Shown: piece by piece, positions 52,165-61,586 of the stretch
Numbering within the stretch: position 1 is the first letter of the stretch
How the letters are laid out: every line of letters starts with the position of its first letter
Source of the DNA: Flavobacterium circumlabens
Lineage (GTDB): Bacteria > Bacteroidota > Bacteroidia > Flavobacteriales > Flavobacteriaceae
Assembly: GCF_004345565.1 (NCBI RefSeq)
Contig: NZ_SLWA01000008.1
Span: 248,001-312,000 of the forward strand
DNA length: 64,000 nt
Direction of reading: 5' to 3'
Notes under the pieces: model-generated
What the model was told of the DNA's origin: nothing
The model's input: the letters and a program-made list of their open reading frames with translations, nothing else
Database searches by the model: none
Position numbers and translations under genes: made by a program

Positions 52165-54549
52165 ATGAGAAAAATTAAAAAAATACTGTTGGTTTTATTG
52201 GTCTTAATTGTGGCTGTCGGAATTGGTTTATTTGCCTATATATTTCATCTGAAGCCTAAATATGGCGGAGAATTGGAATTAAAAAATCTCCAGAAGGAAA
52301 CAACAGTCTATTTTGATGATTTTGGAGTTCCTCATATTTATGCCGATTCAGAAAAAGATGCGATGACAGCTTTGGGTTACGTGCATGCACAGGAAAGATT
52401 ATGGCAAATGGAATTGTTGCGCCGAATTGCCCCGGGAAGATTATCTGAAATTTTCGGATCGGTAGCACTTAAAAATGATACTTTTTTCTCCGGAATTGGT
52501 ATTGAAGAAGCTTCGGACAAAGCGATTTCCAAATTAGACAAGAACAGTCAGAGTTATCAGTTGGCGATGGCTTATCTGGACGGAATTAATCAGTATTTAG
52601 AAGAAGGTACCACACCGCTTGAATTTACATTAGTGGGTGTGAAAAAAGAAAAATTTACCATAAAAGACATTTATAACATTTTCGGTTATATGTCTTTTAG
52701 TTTTGCAATGGCTCAAAAAACGGATCCGTTCCTGACCGATATCCGCAGTAAATATGGTGCGGCATATCTGAAAGATTTAGGAATTGAAGGCGAATTTAAT
52801 ACCACGCAGATTAAAAGTTCTAAAGAAAATTTAGGGGAATATACTTCGATTGCAAAATCGGTAGCGGCTTTGTTAGAAAAATCTCCGATTCCTCCATTCG
52901 TTGGCAGTAACAGTTGGGTGGTCGGACCCCATAAAACAAAAAGCGGAAAAGTTATTTTTGCGAACGATCCGCATATTGGGTTTTCGCAGCCGGGAACCTG
53001 GTATGAAGCACATCTGGTAACGCCAAAGTATGAAATATATGGCTGTTATCTTGCGGGAACCCCGTTTCCTTTGTTAGCGCACAACCGCGATTATGCTTAT
53101 GGCCTGACGATGTTCGAAAATGATGATATCGATTTTTATCAGGAAACCAACAAGAAAGGAGACCCGGATCAATATCAGACGCCAACGGGTTTTAGTAACT
53201 ATGAAACCATAAAAAAAACCATAAAAGTAAAAGATACATCAGATGTGGTTTTGACGTTTAAATCAAGTCGACACGGACCTGTTATGAATGATGTGCTGGA
53301 ACATTTAGAAGGCAAAAATCCGATTGCGATGTCCTGGGTTTATACACAGCAGCCAATTCAGATTCTGGATGCTATTTACGGACTTTCCCATGCTAAAAGC
53401 AAAGATGATTTCAGAAAAGCAGTTCAATTGGTTGCCGCTCCGGGACTGAATGTGATGTATGGCGATGCCAAGGGAAATGTGGCCTGGTGGGCAACTGGTA
53501 AATTGTATAAGCACAATAAAGGGGTAAATTCATTTTTTATCCTGGACGGTGCCAGTGGTAAAGATGACATTACGGAATATCTGGATTTTTCAAAAAATCC
53601 ATCTGCTGAAAATCCGAATTGGGGATATGTTTATTCTGCCAATAATCAACCGGAAGCAGTTGACGGCTATTTGTACCCCGGGTATTATCTGCCGGAAGAT
53701 CGTGCGAAAAGAATTTCAGGATTATTAGACCCAAAATCAGACTGGGATAAAGAAACGATCAGTAAAATGATTTATGATAATACGTCTGCAGTTGTTCCCG
53801 CTACCGTTGAAAATCTAATTGCGAATGTCAATACTAATTCACTTTCCGCGGAAGAAAAACAGGCCATTACAGTTTTGAAGTCCTGGAAAGGAAGTCATAA
53901 TGTGGCAGATGTTGCCCCAACCATTTACAATAAGTGGATTTATCTCTATTTGAAGAATACTTTTGAAGACGAAATGGGCGAGGATAATTTCAATTTGTTT
54001 GTCGGAATGCATTTAGCAAAGCAGATTATTGCGAAACAAATCAAAAATGAAAATTCAGTCTGGTGGGATAACATCAAAACAAACACCAAAGAAACCAGAA
54101 GTGATATTGTTTCAAAATCATTTCATGAGGCTATTGCAGCGCTTCAAAAACAGTTAGGCAATCAGGTTTCAGATTGGAATTGGGGAAAAGTACATACCGT
54201 TGAGCACGAACATCCGTTGGGGAAAATTGGGGCGTTGCGCAAACTGTTTAATGTCGGGCCTTTTGCAGATCCTGGATCGAATGAGGTAATCAATAATCAG
54301 TTTTTTAGTTTTAGCAGTGACGGAAAATATGATGTAAAAGGCGGACCTTCAACCAGAAGAATTGTTGATTTTTCCGATATTGAAAACAGCTGGAGTATTT
54401 TGCCAACAGGGCAATCGGGAAATCAGTTCGGCAAACACTATAACGATCAGGCCGAAATGTATAACGCCGGTAAATTCAGAAAAATGAAAATGAACAAAGA
54501 GGAAATCATAAAAACGTCAACCAAACTGGTATTAAAACCGCGGAAATAA
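52165..54549 (+). CDS. Penicillin acylase-family Ntn-hydrolase
   Basis: The ATG at 52165 (MRKIKKILLVLLVLIVAVGI, 794 aa) begins the signal/anchor segment; an in-frame ATG 33 bases earlier is less likely. The autoprocessing site is 'PFVGSNSWVV', making Ser248 the likely N-terminal nucleophile of the beta chain after cleavage of a spacer. 'FANDPHIGFSQPGTWYEAHL' and 'RHGPVMNDV' are other family segments. Substrates of Bacteroidota members include acyl-homoserine lactones or other amides in some cases; not determinable here. It is a single gene with a strong bidirectional terminator. Confidence 0.9.
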   Translation: MRKIKKILLVLLVLIVAVGIGLFAYIFHLKPKYGGELELKNLQKETTVYFDDFGVPHIYADSEKDAMTALGYVHAQERLWQMELLRRIAPGRLSEIFGSVALKNDTFFSGIGIEEASDKAISKLDKNSQSYQLAMAYLDGINQYLEEGTTPLEFTLVGVKKEKFTIKDIYNIFGYMSFSFAMAQKTDPFLTDIRSKYGAAYLKDLGIEGEFNTTQIKSSKENLGEYTSIAKSVAALLEKSPIPPFVGSNSWVVGPHKTKSGKVIFANDPHIGFSQPGTWYEAHLVTPKYEIYGCYLAGTPFPLLAHNRDYAYGLTMFENDDIDFYQETNKKGDPDQYQTPTGFSNYETIKKTIKVKDTSDVVLTFKSSRHGPVMNDVLEHLEGKNPIAMSWVYTQQPIQILDAIYGLSHAKSKDDFRKAVQLVAAPGLNVMYGDAKGNVAWWATGKLYKHNKGVNSFFILDGASGKDDITEYLDFSKNPSAENPNWGYVYSANNQPEAVDGYLYPGYYLPEDRAKRISGLLDPKSDWDKETISKMIYDNTSAVVPATVENLIANVNTNSLSAEEKQAITVLKSWKGSHNVADVAPTIYNKWIYLYLKNTFEDEMGEDNFNLFVGMHLAKQIIAKQIKNENSVWWDNIKTNTKETRSDIVSKSFHEAIAALQKQLGNQVSDWNWGKVHTVEHEHPLGKIGALRKLFNVGPFADPGSNEVINNQFFSFSSDGKYDVKGGPSTRRIVDFSDIENSWSILPTGQSGNQFGKHYNDQAEMYNAGKFRKMKMNKEEIIKTSTKLVLKPRK

Positions 54550-54602
54550 AGGTTTCAAGTTTAAAACCTCAGAACCTTTGCTCCTTTGCCCCTCAGAACC
54601 TA

Positions 54603-54650
54603 AAAAAAACGGGAGATAAAAGTTTTAAACTTTTATCTCCCGTTTTTTTT
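54603..54650. terminator. Strong bidirectional terminator
   Basis: A 17-bp stem (54609-54625 with 54627-54643; arm ACGGGAGATAAAAGTTT) has eight-base A and T tracts on its two sides, between convergent genes. Confidence 0.92.
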
Positions 54651-55101
54651 ACTTAGAAAGTAGATATTTACCCTTAACAATATCCCGGGCATAAATATCC
54701 AGATTATTAAGCAGGACTTTATTGGTCGTCATGGCATTTGTAGTTTGGTACGCACTGTCTTTTTCGTATGTTTTTAATAACGTCTCTAATTCGACTTCAT
54801 CATAAAAAGCAAACATATTATAAACGGCTTCCCTGAAGTTTTTAAAATTGATGGTTTCCGTTATGGCCATGGTTTTCTGGTCGTTCCATTTCTCTTTAGA
54901 AGCGGTTTCGTTTATTTTGCCAAGGCAATAATCAACAAAATAAGTTTTGTAATTGGTAGCTTCAATAATTTTGTTGACTATAATGGTATTTTGTTGAGAA
55001 GGCAGCGGCACATGCGTAGAAGCAGTCTGAGAAATGCAGACAGACGGCACAAACATTGCTAATACTAAAATAAAAAAGGAAAGTATTTTTAAATTTTTCA
55101 T
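54649..55101 (-). CDS. Small secreted protein of unknown function
   Basis: I choose the ATG at 55101 (MKNLKILSFFILVLAMFVPS, 150 aa), though an ATG four codons upstream is also possible. The signal peptide is followed by a helical protein with 'DEKAMAITETIN'-like segments (actual text 'DQKTMAITETINFKNFREAV') and a C-terminal 'IYARDIVKGKYLLSK'. No known family is recognised. It is monocistronic, and its stop lies within the shared terminator region. Confidence 0.65.
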   Translation of the reverse strand: MKNLKILSFFILVLAMFVPSVCISQTASTHVPLPSQQNTIIVNKIIEATNYKTYFVDYCLGKINETASKEKWNDQKTMAITETINFKNFREAVYNMFAFYDEVELETLLKTYEKDSAYQTTNAMTTNKVLLNNLDIYARDIVKGKYLLSK

Positions 55102-55239
55102 AGGTTTTTTCAAAATTGTCCACAGCTTTTTTTTACTGTAAATCAGGTTGATTTGGGATTACAAGATCTTTTTTTCGGGCACGGCTAAAATAGTATTTTT
55201 TATTGTAAATGGTCAATAGAAAAATGACTTTCAGACAAA

Positions 55240-55282
55240 AAAACTCCGACCATACCTTTTTAATTTTGTAGTGTCAGAGTTC
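55240..55282 (-). terminator. Probable terminator of the DUF6157 gene
   Basis: AACTCCGAC (55242-55250) faces GTCAGAGTT (55273-55281) with one G-T pair and is followed on the minus strand by a T run. Confidence 0.6.
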
Positions 55283-55324
55283 GTAAGATTATGATTACCC
55301 GTAATTGGATGTTGATTTTTTGTA

Positions 55325-55741
55325 TTATTTTCGGGAAGACCGCATTGCCTTCACAATTTTGAGTTTTTTATCTTTTAGCAGTTTTTGATACGCTTCGGTT
55401 TCCCTTCCCAAAAGGGCAATTTTTCCGTTTTCATTATGATGTACGCCCCAGCCATAACGCTTGGTTAATGGAGAAGCACGCAGGCAGGCTTGTCCTTTTG
55501 AAAAGAATTTTTCACGGGCTTCCTCATATTCAGATTCCGTTAAATCATTTTTGTCTGCAAAAACCTGAAATAAAACATCATCTGAAGAATATTCATACGG
55601 ATGCTTGCTGATCATTTCAAATGTAATACCGGCAATAGTCTTTGCCTCTCCTTTTTGTTTGGGGATCTCACCACTCACCGCAGGACAATCTTCTGCAACT
55701 TCAATAAAAGTGTTTTCGTAGTTTGTGGTGTGAACTTTCAT
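55325..55741 (-). CDS. DUF6157-family protein
   Basis: The 138-aa protein matches the widespread small family starting 'MKVHTTNYENTFIEVAEDCP', with 'GITFEMISKHPYEYSSDDVL', 'REKFFSKGQACLRASPLTKR' and 'YGWGVHHNENGKIALLGRET' as conserved blocks. Cytoplasmic; function unknown. It is a single gene flanked by terminators on both sides. Confidence 0.85.
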   Translation of the reverse strand: MKVHTTNYENTFIEVAEDCPAVSGEIPKQKGEAKTIAGITFEMISKHPYEYSSDDVLFQVFADKNDLTESEYEEAREKFFSKGQACLRASPLTKRYGWGVHHNENGKIALLGRETEAYQKLLKDKKLKIVKAMRSSRK

Positions 55742-55797
55742 CTTATTTAGGTATAAAGGATAAATATAGCAATGCTAAAATAATGATTTTCAGATAA

Positions 55798-55838
55798 AAA
55801 CTCCGATAACAGATTCTTAATTTCTGCTATCGGAGTTT
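55798..55838 (-). terminator. Intrinsic terminator of the class-C hydrolase gene
   Basis: AAACTCCGATA (55798-55808) pairs with TATCGGAGTTT (55828-55838), followed by T residues on the minus strand, 25 bp past the stop. Confidence 0.8.
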
Positions 55839-55862
55839 ACTAATTAACGAATATTGGTCTTA

Positions 55863-57329
55863 TTATTTTTTGGAAATTTCTTCCAGAGCTTTTTTTCCGC
55901 TTTCATTTGTTGGATCCAGTTCTATTGATTTTTTATAATTTTCGATTGCCAGTTTAGTGTTTCCATCTTTCAGGTAAGCTTCTCCTAAACTGTCATACAC
56001 ATTTCCGGATTTAGGAAAAGTGGCAACATTTATTTTAAATATTTCGATAGCTTCTTTCGTTTTCCCGGTTTGCAGAAGTTGATATCCCACGTTATTCATG
56101 TCACCTTCCTTGATCCCGTAAGTAGGATCGTTTTTTACTTTTTGATACGTATCAATTCCGGCTGTCAGCCCTTTTGTTGCAAACACATCCAACAATTCAA
56201 AAGCCGTGGATTTTTTTGGCTGTTGATACGGCTGATTGTATAAAATGGCTCTAATCGCCTCATTCATTTCTCCTAAAACAGTTCCTCCTGTGTTGTTTAA
56301 GATGACAACCATGTTTTTATCTGCCGGAAGACGCGATATAATAGTATTAAACCCGTTGATACCGCCGCCATGTTCGATCACCTTTAATTTGTCCTTACCT
56401 CCGTTTGCAAACTCTCCGATAAACCATCCGTATCCGTAAGCCTCGTCACCTGTGCGGATATACGGTTTATATAGCAAATCCATTGATGCTGGCGAAAGTA
56501 ATTTATTCTTATAAAGTGCCTGATCCCAAAGGTATAAATCCTCAACAGTACTGTACAAAGAACCTGCAGCGTACGGAATACTCATGTCAATATACGAAGC
56601 ATTAGTGATCGTTTTGCCTCTTTTTTCATAACCTGCCGCTCTGTTTTTTAGTATAATATCACTGTGGTCATAACCCGTGTTGGTCATTTTCAATGGGGTC
56701 AGGATCGTTTCCTGCAAATACTGCTCGTATGATTTGCCAGTAATTTTTTCAACAATATAACCCAGTAAGAAATACCCGGAATTGCTGTAATTAAATTTTT
56801 CACCCGGCGTAAATTCAAGTGGTAAGTTTTGGAATGTCTTTACAAAATCTGCCGGAGTAAAGGGATTTCGGCTCTGATCTTTGAAAAAATTAGGGAAAGA
56901 AGTATAATTTGGTATGCCCGACGTGTGGGTAAGCAAATGATGGATGGTGATTTTATCGCCGGTTGCTTTCGGATAATCCGATAAGTAAGTGGTAATGGGC
57001 ACATCTAATTTTAGTTTGCCTTCTTCTGCTAACTTCACAATTAAAAGCGCCGTAAATTGTTTGCTGATAGAACCCAGCCTGAATTTGGTATTGGGCTGGT
57101 TTGGAATATTCCATTCCATATTAGCGAGACCGTATCCTTTTTTGAAAATTACTTTTCCATGTTCAGAAACCAGTACTGATCCGTTAAGTTGTCCATAAGT
57201 ATTGTAAAGGCTCATTAACTGGTCAATTTGCTTTGCTTTGTCCTGAGCAAAAGACAGTGTGATGGTAAAAAATGCAATCGCACAAACGGCAATTGATTTT
57301 AATAAAGAACGGTTTGATTGTTTTTTCAT
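55863..57329 (-). CDS. Exported class-C beta-lactamase-like serine hydrolase with C-terminal TPR
   Basis: The 488-aa protein has a signal peptide ending 'FFTITLSFAQ'. The serine hydrolase domain (about 30-360) has the catalytic SxxK in 'LGSISKQFTALL', YxN in 'NYSNSGYFLLGYIVE', and the third motif in 'IEHGGGINGF'. Residues of about 375-485 contain TPR helices ('YDSLGEAYLKDGNTKLAIEN'). Such proteins are periplasmic peptidases or esterases and usually not antibiotic-resistance enzymes. It is the last of three linked minus-strand genes. Confidence 0.9.
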   Translation of the reverse strand: MKKQSNRSLLKSIAVCAIAFFTITLSFAQDKAKQIDQLMSLYNTYGQLNGSVLVSEHGKVIFKKGYGLANMEWNIPNQPNTKFRLGSISKQFTALLIVKLAEEGKLKLDVPITTYLSDYPKATGDKITIHHLLTHTSGIPNYTSFPNFFKDQSRNPFTPADFVKTFQNLPLEFTPGEKFNYSNSGYFLLGYIVEKITGKSYEQYLQETILTPLKMTNTGYDHSDIILKNRAAGYEKRGKTITNASYIDMSIPYAAGSLYSTVEDLYLWDQALYKNKLLSPASMDLLYKPYIRTGDEAYGYGWFIGEFANGGKDKLKVIEHGGGINGFNTIISRLPADKNMVVILNNTGGTVLGEMNEAIRAILYNQPYQQPKKSTAFELLDVFATKGLTAGIDTYQKVKNDPTYGIKEGDMNNVGYQLLQTGKTKEAIEIFKINVATFPKSGNVYDSLGEAYLKDGNTKLAIENYKKSIELDPTNESGKKALEEISKK

Positions 57330-57459
57330 AATGATTGATGATTAGTTGTAAAGATTAATAATTTATTCTTGTAGGCTAATCTGTTAGACGACCAAATTTT
57401 TATTTCGTTTCAATATTAATCCTTTTTTTCTTCTTTTTTTAATGAATACCTGTCAGAGG

Positions 57460-57945
57460 TTAACTAAGGTTGTTTTTATAAGGCCTGTTCTCGTAAGTAA
57501 CGATTCGTTTCAATTTCCAGTCTTTGCCTTTTCGCTCCCAGATATGAATGAATTTTCCGGTTCCTTCCGGAATATCATTGGTAAAAAAAGTATGTTCTCC
57601 GACTTGTACGGCGCCAAAATCGCCTAATTTATCAATAGTGCAGCGGTCTAATTTCCGCGTTACTTTTTCGGCTCGGGTGTAATTTCCCGACAAAGCTTTT
57701 ATTTCGTTGCCATAAGGGATATTAAATCCGTATCGGTCATCATAAAATTCGACATCATCGCCTATTATCTTTTTAAAAAGAGCAGCATCACACTGATTGA
57801 AGGCCACATCAAAAAGCAGGCTGTCCATTTTGATAATTTCAGTTTTTAACTGATCTGTTTTTAAATCTTCACTCTTTGTCTGGGCTAATGCTTCCCTGCT
57901 TAAAAACAGCATAAAGAGAACTAGTATGTTTATCATTGGTAGCAT
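57460..57945 (-). CDS. Exported DUF4440 (NTF2-like) protein
   Basis: The 161-aa protein has a signal peptide (MLPMINILVLFMLFLSREALAQ) and one NTF2-like domain ('MDSLLFDVAFNQCDAALFKK', 'VGEHTFFTNDIPEGTGKFIH', 'KGKDWKLKRIVTYENRPY'). It is clearly related to the N-terminal domain of the next protein upstream (57968-59497), which begins 'RDSLLFNVGFNTCDISQFEN'. A 22-bp gap separates the two genes. Function unknown; probably a ligand-binding or accessory domain for the hydrolases. Confidence 0.8.
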   Translation of the reverse strand: MLPMINILVLFMLFLSREALAQTKSEDLKTDQLKTEIIKMDSLLFDVAFNQCDAALFKKIIGDDVEFYDDRYGFNIPYGNEIKALSGNYTRAEKVTRKLDRCTIDKLGDFGAVQVGEHTFFTNDIPEGTGKFIHIWERKGKDWKLKRIVTYENRPYKNNLS

Positions 57946-57967
57946 ATTTAAATTTTTAGTACTTCAA

Positions 57968-59497
57968 TTACTTAGTTTCAATATCAATCAGTCGTTTTCC
58001 GTTTTTACCTAAGTAGTGTAAAAGTAATTTTTCGTAAACTTTATAGCCATCATCAACATTCGTAAAAATAAGTAAGCCTTGTTTGGTTTTGGGTAATATA
58101 AAAACAAGAGTCTGAGCGCCTTTATCAGAACCCCCGTGAGATAAAGCATATTCCCCGTTTTCTAGATCATATTTTTCAAAACCTAATCCAAAATGTTTGC
58201 CTTTTTCTGTTTCGACCTGATTGGTCGTCATTTCATCAAAAATCTTTTTGCTCAAACCGTCGCCATTCATTACGCTGCATAAAAATGTTCCGTAATCTTC
58301 AATCGTAGTCAGTAAATCATCCGCAGCATTTGCTGTTTTATTTTTATGGGTTTCATACGCATTTCCCTTGTTGTCGTATCCGGTTGCAAATCTGGATTCA
58401 TCGGTTTTTTTATCCCAGGAATACTGGGTATCTGTCATTTTAAGAGGTTCGAATATCAGTTCAGAAGCCAGTTGATTTAATGTTTTGTGAAATTTACTTT
58501 CCAGCGCTTTTCTCAAATATTCCAAACCTTCACCAGAATATTGATATTTTGTTCCGGGTTTGAATTTAAAATCCAGTTTACCCGATTCGTTCATAAATCT
58601 CCAATTCGGAAAACCTGTCTGGTGACTTAAAATAAGCCTCGTCGTCAGTAATCTGTTATTCGGGTCATTGGCGATATCAGGATCTGTCCAGTATTTGTAA
58701 ACAGGTTCGTCTAAATCCCATTTTCCTGAACTGACCAGTTTTAATGCTACGATTGCTGTTATGGGCTTGGTTAATGAAGCTAAATTCCAAATCGTGTTAT
58801 ACGGTGCCGGAACTCCTTTTTTGAGTTCGCCATATACTTTTATTTCCTGCAGTTTTCCGTTGTTGATAACGCCGATCCCAAGTGTTGGAATATTATTTTG
58901 TTTCAGCCATTTTTCAATTTCGGGATCATTGTCAAAAATGCTTGCTTTAGTTCCGGCCGTATTTTCGCTCTGATGATCGTAACTAAAAGAACGTCTCAGT
59001 TTCCATACACCGTTTTCTAATAGCCAAACGTGGGTAAATCTTGCTGTGCTGCCAAAATGTTCTTTTGCATTCGCCAGAGATTCATTTTTGCCTGCTGATT
59101 TTTCATAAAACTGATGAATTCCGTTTTGTAAAGCGCCATACAAAACACCTTTTTTGTATAACGGGAAAACTTCGGTACTGTTTGGCACTAAGTATCTTCT
59201 GGATTGATAAGTTCCGACTGAGCCACACAAACCTTTTTTAAGATTTTTCAGGAATAAAGCTTTGTCAGAAATACTGTCTTTGTCGTGATAAAACTCAAAG
59301 TTGTCGCTTAATAGGTTTTCAAATTGTGAGATGTCGCAAGTATTGAAGCCAACATTAAACAGAAGGCTGTCTCGGGACATAATAGTCTGGTACAATGCTG
59401 AGGTTTTTTCTTCCTGGGAAAATCCAATATGGAACTGAAAAAGTAGTATTCCAATTAAAATTGCTTTTAACCGGAAAATTGATTTGTTGATTTTCAT
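57968..59497 (-). CDS. Fusion of a DUF4440 domain with a class-C serine hydrolase
   Basis: The 509-aa protein has a signal peptide ('LIGILLFQFHIGFSQ'). An N-terminal NTF2/DUF4440 domain (about 35-180) is followed by a beta-lactamase-like domain (about 195-505). The latter has SxxK in 'LASLTKPITAIVAL', a YxN-equivalent reading 'YQYSGEGLEYLRKA' (YSG, so the Asn is replaced), and 'YALSHGGSDKG' as third motif. It is the first of three linked genes and is preceded by an AraC regulator on the same strand. Confidence 0.88.
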   Translation of the reverse strand: MKINKSIFRLKAILIGILLFQFHIGFSQEEKTSALYQTIMSRDSLLFNVGFNTCDISQFENLLSDNFEFYHDKDSISDKALFLKNLKKGLCGSVGTYQSRRYLVPNSTEVFPLYKKGVLYGALQNGIHQFYEKSAGKNESLANAKEHFGSTARFTHVWLLENGVWKLRRSFSYDHQSENTAGTKASIFDNDPEIEKWLKQNNIPTLGIGVINNGKLQEIKVYGELKKGVPAPYNTIWNLASLTKPITAIVALKLVSSGKWDLDEPVYKYWTDPDIANDPNNRLLTTRLILSHQTGFPNWRFMNESGKLDFKFKPGTKYQYSGEGLEYLRKALESKFHKTLNQLASELIFEPLKMTDTQYSWDKKTDESRFATGYDNKGNAYETHKNKTANAADDLLTTIEDYGTFLCSVMNGDGLSKKIFDEMTTNQVETEKGKHFGLGFEKYDLENGEYALSHGGSDKGAQTLVFILPKTKQGLLIFTNVDDGYKVYEKLLLHYLGKNGKRLIDIETK

Positions 59498-59572
59498 TTT
59501 GTGATTGATTGATGATTAATGATTTACAAAAATACCTCAATCGGAGTTTACAAAATTGTACAAATGCGAATA

Positions 59573-60379
59573 TTACCTTTTTTGGGAAAGAAAATACAAA
59601 CTTGAATTGAACATTTTGGGAGTTGTTTTCGTCACATCTTTAAACTTTTTTATAAAATGTGACTGGTCAAAGTATTTGTTGTAAAGGGCAACATCGGTCA
59701 GGCTTAGTTTTTCCTGGCTCATCGTGAGCATCTGGTCTACCGATTTCCTGAATTTCAGAATCTGAATGTATTTTTTGATCGTTAGTCCCGTCGCAGTTTT
59801 AAACTTAATTTGCAATAACCGCTGAGAAAGGTCTAAGATTTTTCCAATTTCCGAAACCGAAATTTCTTCATCATGATGTTTGATGATTTCACAGATTTTT
59901 TCGACCAAATTTTTATTTGGATTAGCAGTATTTAATTCTTCAAAATAGGAATTAACGATATTTAATAATAAAGAAATATCGCTGTTTAAATCAGCATCGG
60001 TTTTAGTTGAAAAGGGCAGTTCTTTTGAGTCAACTTTAATAATAGAATCAGAGAAATCACTTAAATCATAATTCGGAAACATCGAAAGTGTCCAGGCGTG
60101 TAGTTGAATGATCGTAACTTTAGTTTCAGGCTGAATATTGACTAAAACCTTATTCGTCATTTGCGAGCAGAAATAAAACCCTTCGTTCATTTCGTACTTC
60201 TTTTTACTCGTATGAACTTCTATGAAATTTCCATTAATAATCGCGAGATTGAAACAGCCATTGGGCAAAACCAGTTTGTTTTCGATTAAAGTCTGGCCCG
60301 TGCTATTATCCAGACACCAGATTTTAGTAACGAATCTTTCGCACTTTTCACTCACATAATGTTCAGAGTATAGGTTCAT
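59573..60379 (-). CDS. AraC-family transcriptional regulator
   Basis: The ATG at 60379 (MNLYSEHYVSEKCERFVTKI, 268 aa) is chosen; the longer frame adds 23 residues encoded by a T-rich leader. The N-terminal sensory part (about 1-165) resembles the DUF6597 type of AraC regulators. The C-terminal double helix-turn-helix (about 170-265) contains 'EIGKILDLSQRLLQIKFKTA' and 'DVALYNKYFDQSHFIKKFKD'. It is encoded just upstream of the hydrolase genes on the same strand and may control them. Confidence 0.85.
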   Translation of the reverse strand: MNLYSEHYVSEKCERFVTKIWCLDNSTGQTLIENKLVLPNGCFNLAIINGNFIEVHTSKKKYEMNEGFYFCSQMTNKVLVNIQPETKVTIIQLHAWTLSMFPNYDLSDFSDSIIKVDSKELPFSTKTDADLNSDISLLLNIVNSYFEELNTANPNKNLVEKICEIIKHHDEEISVSEIGKILDLSQRLLQIKFKTATGLTIKKYIQILKFRKSVDQMLTMSQEKLSLTDVALYNKYFDQSHFIKKFKDVTKTTPKMFNSSLYFLSQKR

Positions 60380-60485
60380 TTTTTTTAGGTTCAGAGTGTC
60401 AAAGGTACAAAGGTGCAGAGGTTTTTGTTCACTTGCATAAAATACCACCTAGCAAAAGGCTGACCAATAGAAAAAGATTCGTTTT

Positions 60486-61079
60486 TTAAAGGAATTCCGG
60501 AAAATAATTTCTTTTAGTCGCAGCCCATTCTTCAGCAATGATACTGTAGTAAACATCATCTTTGCTTTTTCCCTCAGAATCAACATAATTATTTCTAAAT
60601 ATTCCTTCTTTTAAGGCACCGAGTTTTTCAATCGCACTTTGAGACCTTTCATTTTCAAGATCAGCACTAAATTGTATTCTTCTGAATTGAATATTTTCAA
60701 AGCCAAAATTCAATAATTCAAACTTACAGGCTTTGTTTAAGCCCGTTCCCTGAAATTCTTTTGCGTACCAGATCCAGCCAATTTCACATTTTTGACTCGC
60801 CTGATTTAAGTAGCCGTATCTGGTGCTTCCGGCCACTTTGTTGGTGGTTTTGTCGATAATCAAAAACGGATAACAGATTCCGGCTGCTTTTTGTTTTAAC
60901 GTATTTGTAGTATAATTTTCAAAATCAAGATCATTTCGGACATACATCCCCATGTATTTCCATATTTCGTCATCAAAAATGATAGCTTTGAGTTCGATGT
61001 TTCTTTCATTTTCAAAAGGAAGCAGCAGGACTTTCTCGTTTTCTAAAATAATATTTGTTTGTAATAATTCTGTTCTCAT
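60486..61079 (-). CDS. GNAT acetyltransferase, RimJ/RimL type
   Basis: The ATG at 61079 gives 197 aa; the longer frame adds ten polar residues. The RimJ/RimL-like fold shows 'VLLLPFENERNIELKAIIFD', 'KCEIGWIWYAKEFQGTGLNK', the acetyl-CoA loop Q/R-G-T-G, and 'FSADLENERSQSAIEKLGAL' with 'KEGIFRNNYVDSEGKSKD'. It probably acetylates an amino group on a small molecule or protein; substrate unknown. It is a single gene. Confidence 0.88.
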   Translation of the reverse strand: MRTELLQTNIILENEKVLLLPFENERNIELKAIIFDDEIWKYMGMYVRNDLDFENYTTNTLKQKAAGICYPFLIIDKTTNKVAGSTRYGYLNQASQKCEIGWIWYAKEFQGTGLNKACKFELLNFGFENIQFRRIQFSADLENERSQSAIEKLGALKEGIFRNNYVDSEGKSKDDVYYSIIAEEWAATKRNYFPEFL

Positions 61080-61102
61080 AAGTTTTTTTTGGTTGGAATT
61101 TC

Positions 61103-61267
61103 CTCGCAAAGACGCAAAGTCGCAAAGTTTTCAAAGCGTGCTGTCATTTCGACCGAAGGGAGAAATTGCATTAGAAACTCCTTAAAGAAAGTCAACAATC
61201 TTTGTCTAATTTCTTTTGTGATTTCTTCCTTCGGTCGAAATAGCAAAAAGCTTTGCGCCTTTGCGAG
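61103..61267. repeat. Nested palindromic repeat
   Basis: The outer arms are 17 bp (61103-61119 CTCGCAAAGACGCAAAG with 61251-61267, one mismatch). The inner arms are 21 bp (61146-61166 with 61221-61241, one mismatch; inner arm begins ATTTCGACCGAAGG). The outer arm is related to the repeat at 24296-24462. Confidence 0.85.
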
Positions 61268-61408
61268 ATTATTTCTTTAGCGAAAATAGTCTTTTCCAAA
61301 TGGCAAATAAATCATTAAAAACGAGAATTTGTTATGAAAAACAGAGTTGCATGAGGGATTACTTCACATAATTTTATTTTAATTGGAGTTCAGTGAATTT
61401 CATTTGAA

Positions 61409-61480
61409 ACGGCATCCTTTTGTGGCAATGCGCGGTGCTATTTTCAGCCACAAAAGATACAGTGGATAGCCCGACCCGCT
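61409..61480. repeat. REP-like hairpin element, CGGCATCCTTTTG type (copy 2)
   Basis: The stem CTTTTGTGGC (61417-61426) pairs perfectly with GCCACAAAAG (61447-61456), and the flanks CGGCATC and GATACAGTGGATAGC match copy 1 at 31915-31985. Confidence 0.8.
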
Positions 61481-61586
61481 TTTTTCGCCAGGTCATGCTC
61501 ATATAAATCATAAATATTTCCTTTATTTTTAAGCTCTTGTAGAATTATTACTTATTTTTACGATCTTATTATTTAGATTATTTTTG

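Larger units (their letters stand above)
61080..61586. other. Intergenic stretch with two repeat elements
   Basis: No gene is visible on either strand. It contains a nested palindrome (61103-61267) and a REP-like hairpin (61409-61480), listed separately. The remainder, ahead of kmo, is AT-rich. Confidence 0.7.

Noticed and set aside
55863..59497. Antibiotic-resistance beta-lactamases
   Set aside because: The SxxK hydrolases carry extra DUF4440 or TPR domains and resemble housekeeping class-C-like peptidases or esterases. One lacks the usual YxN.
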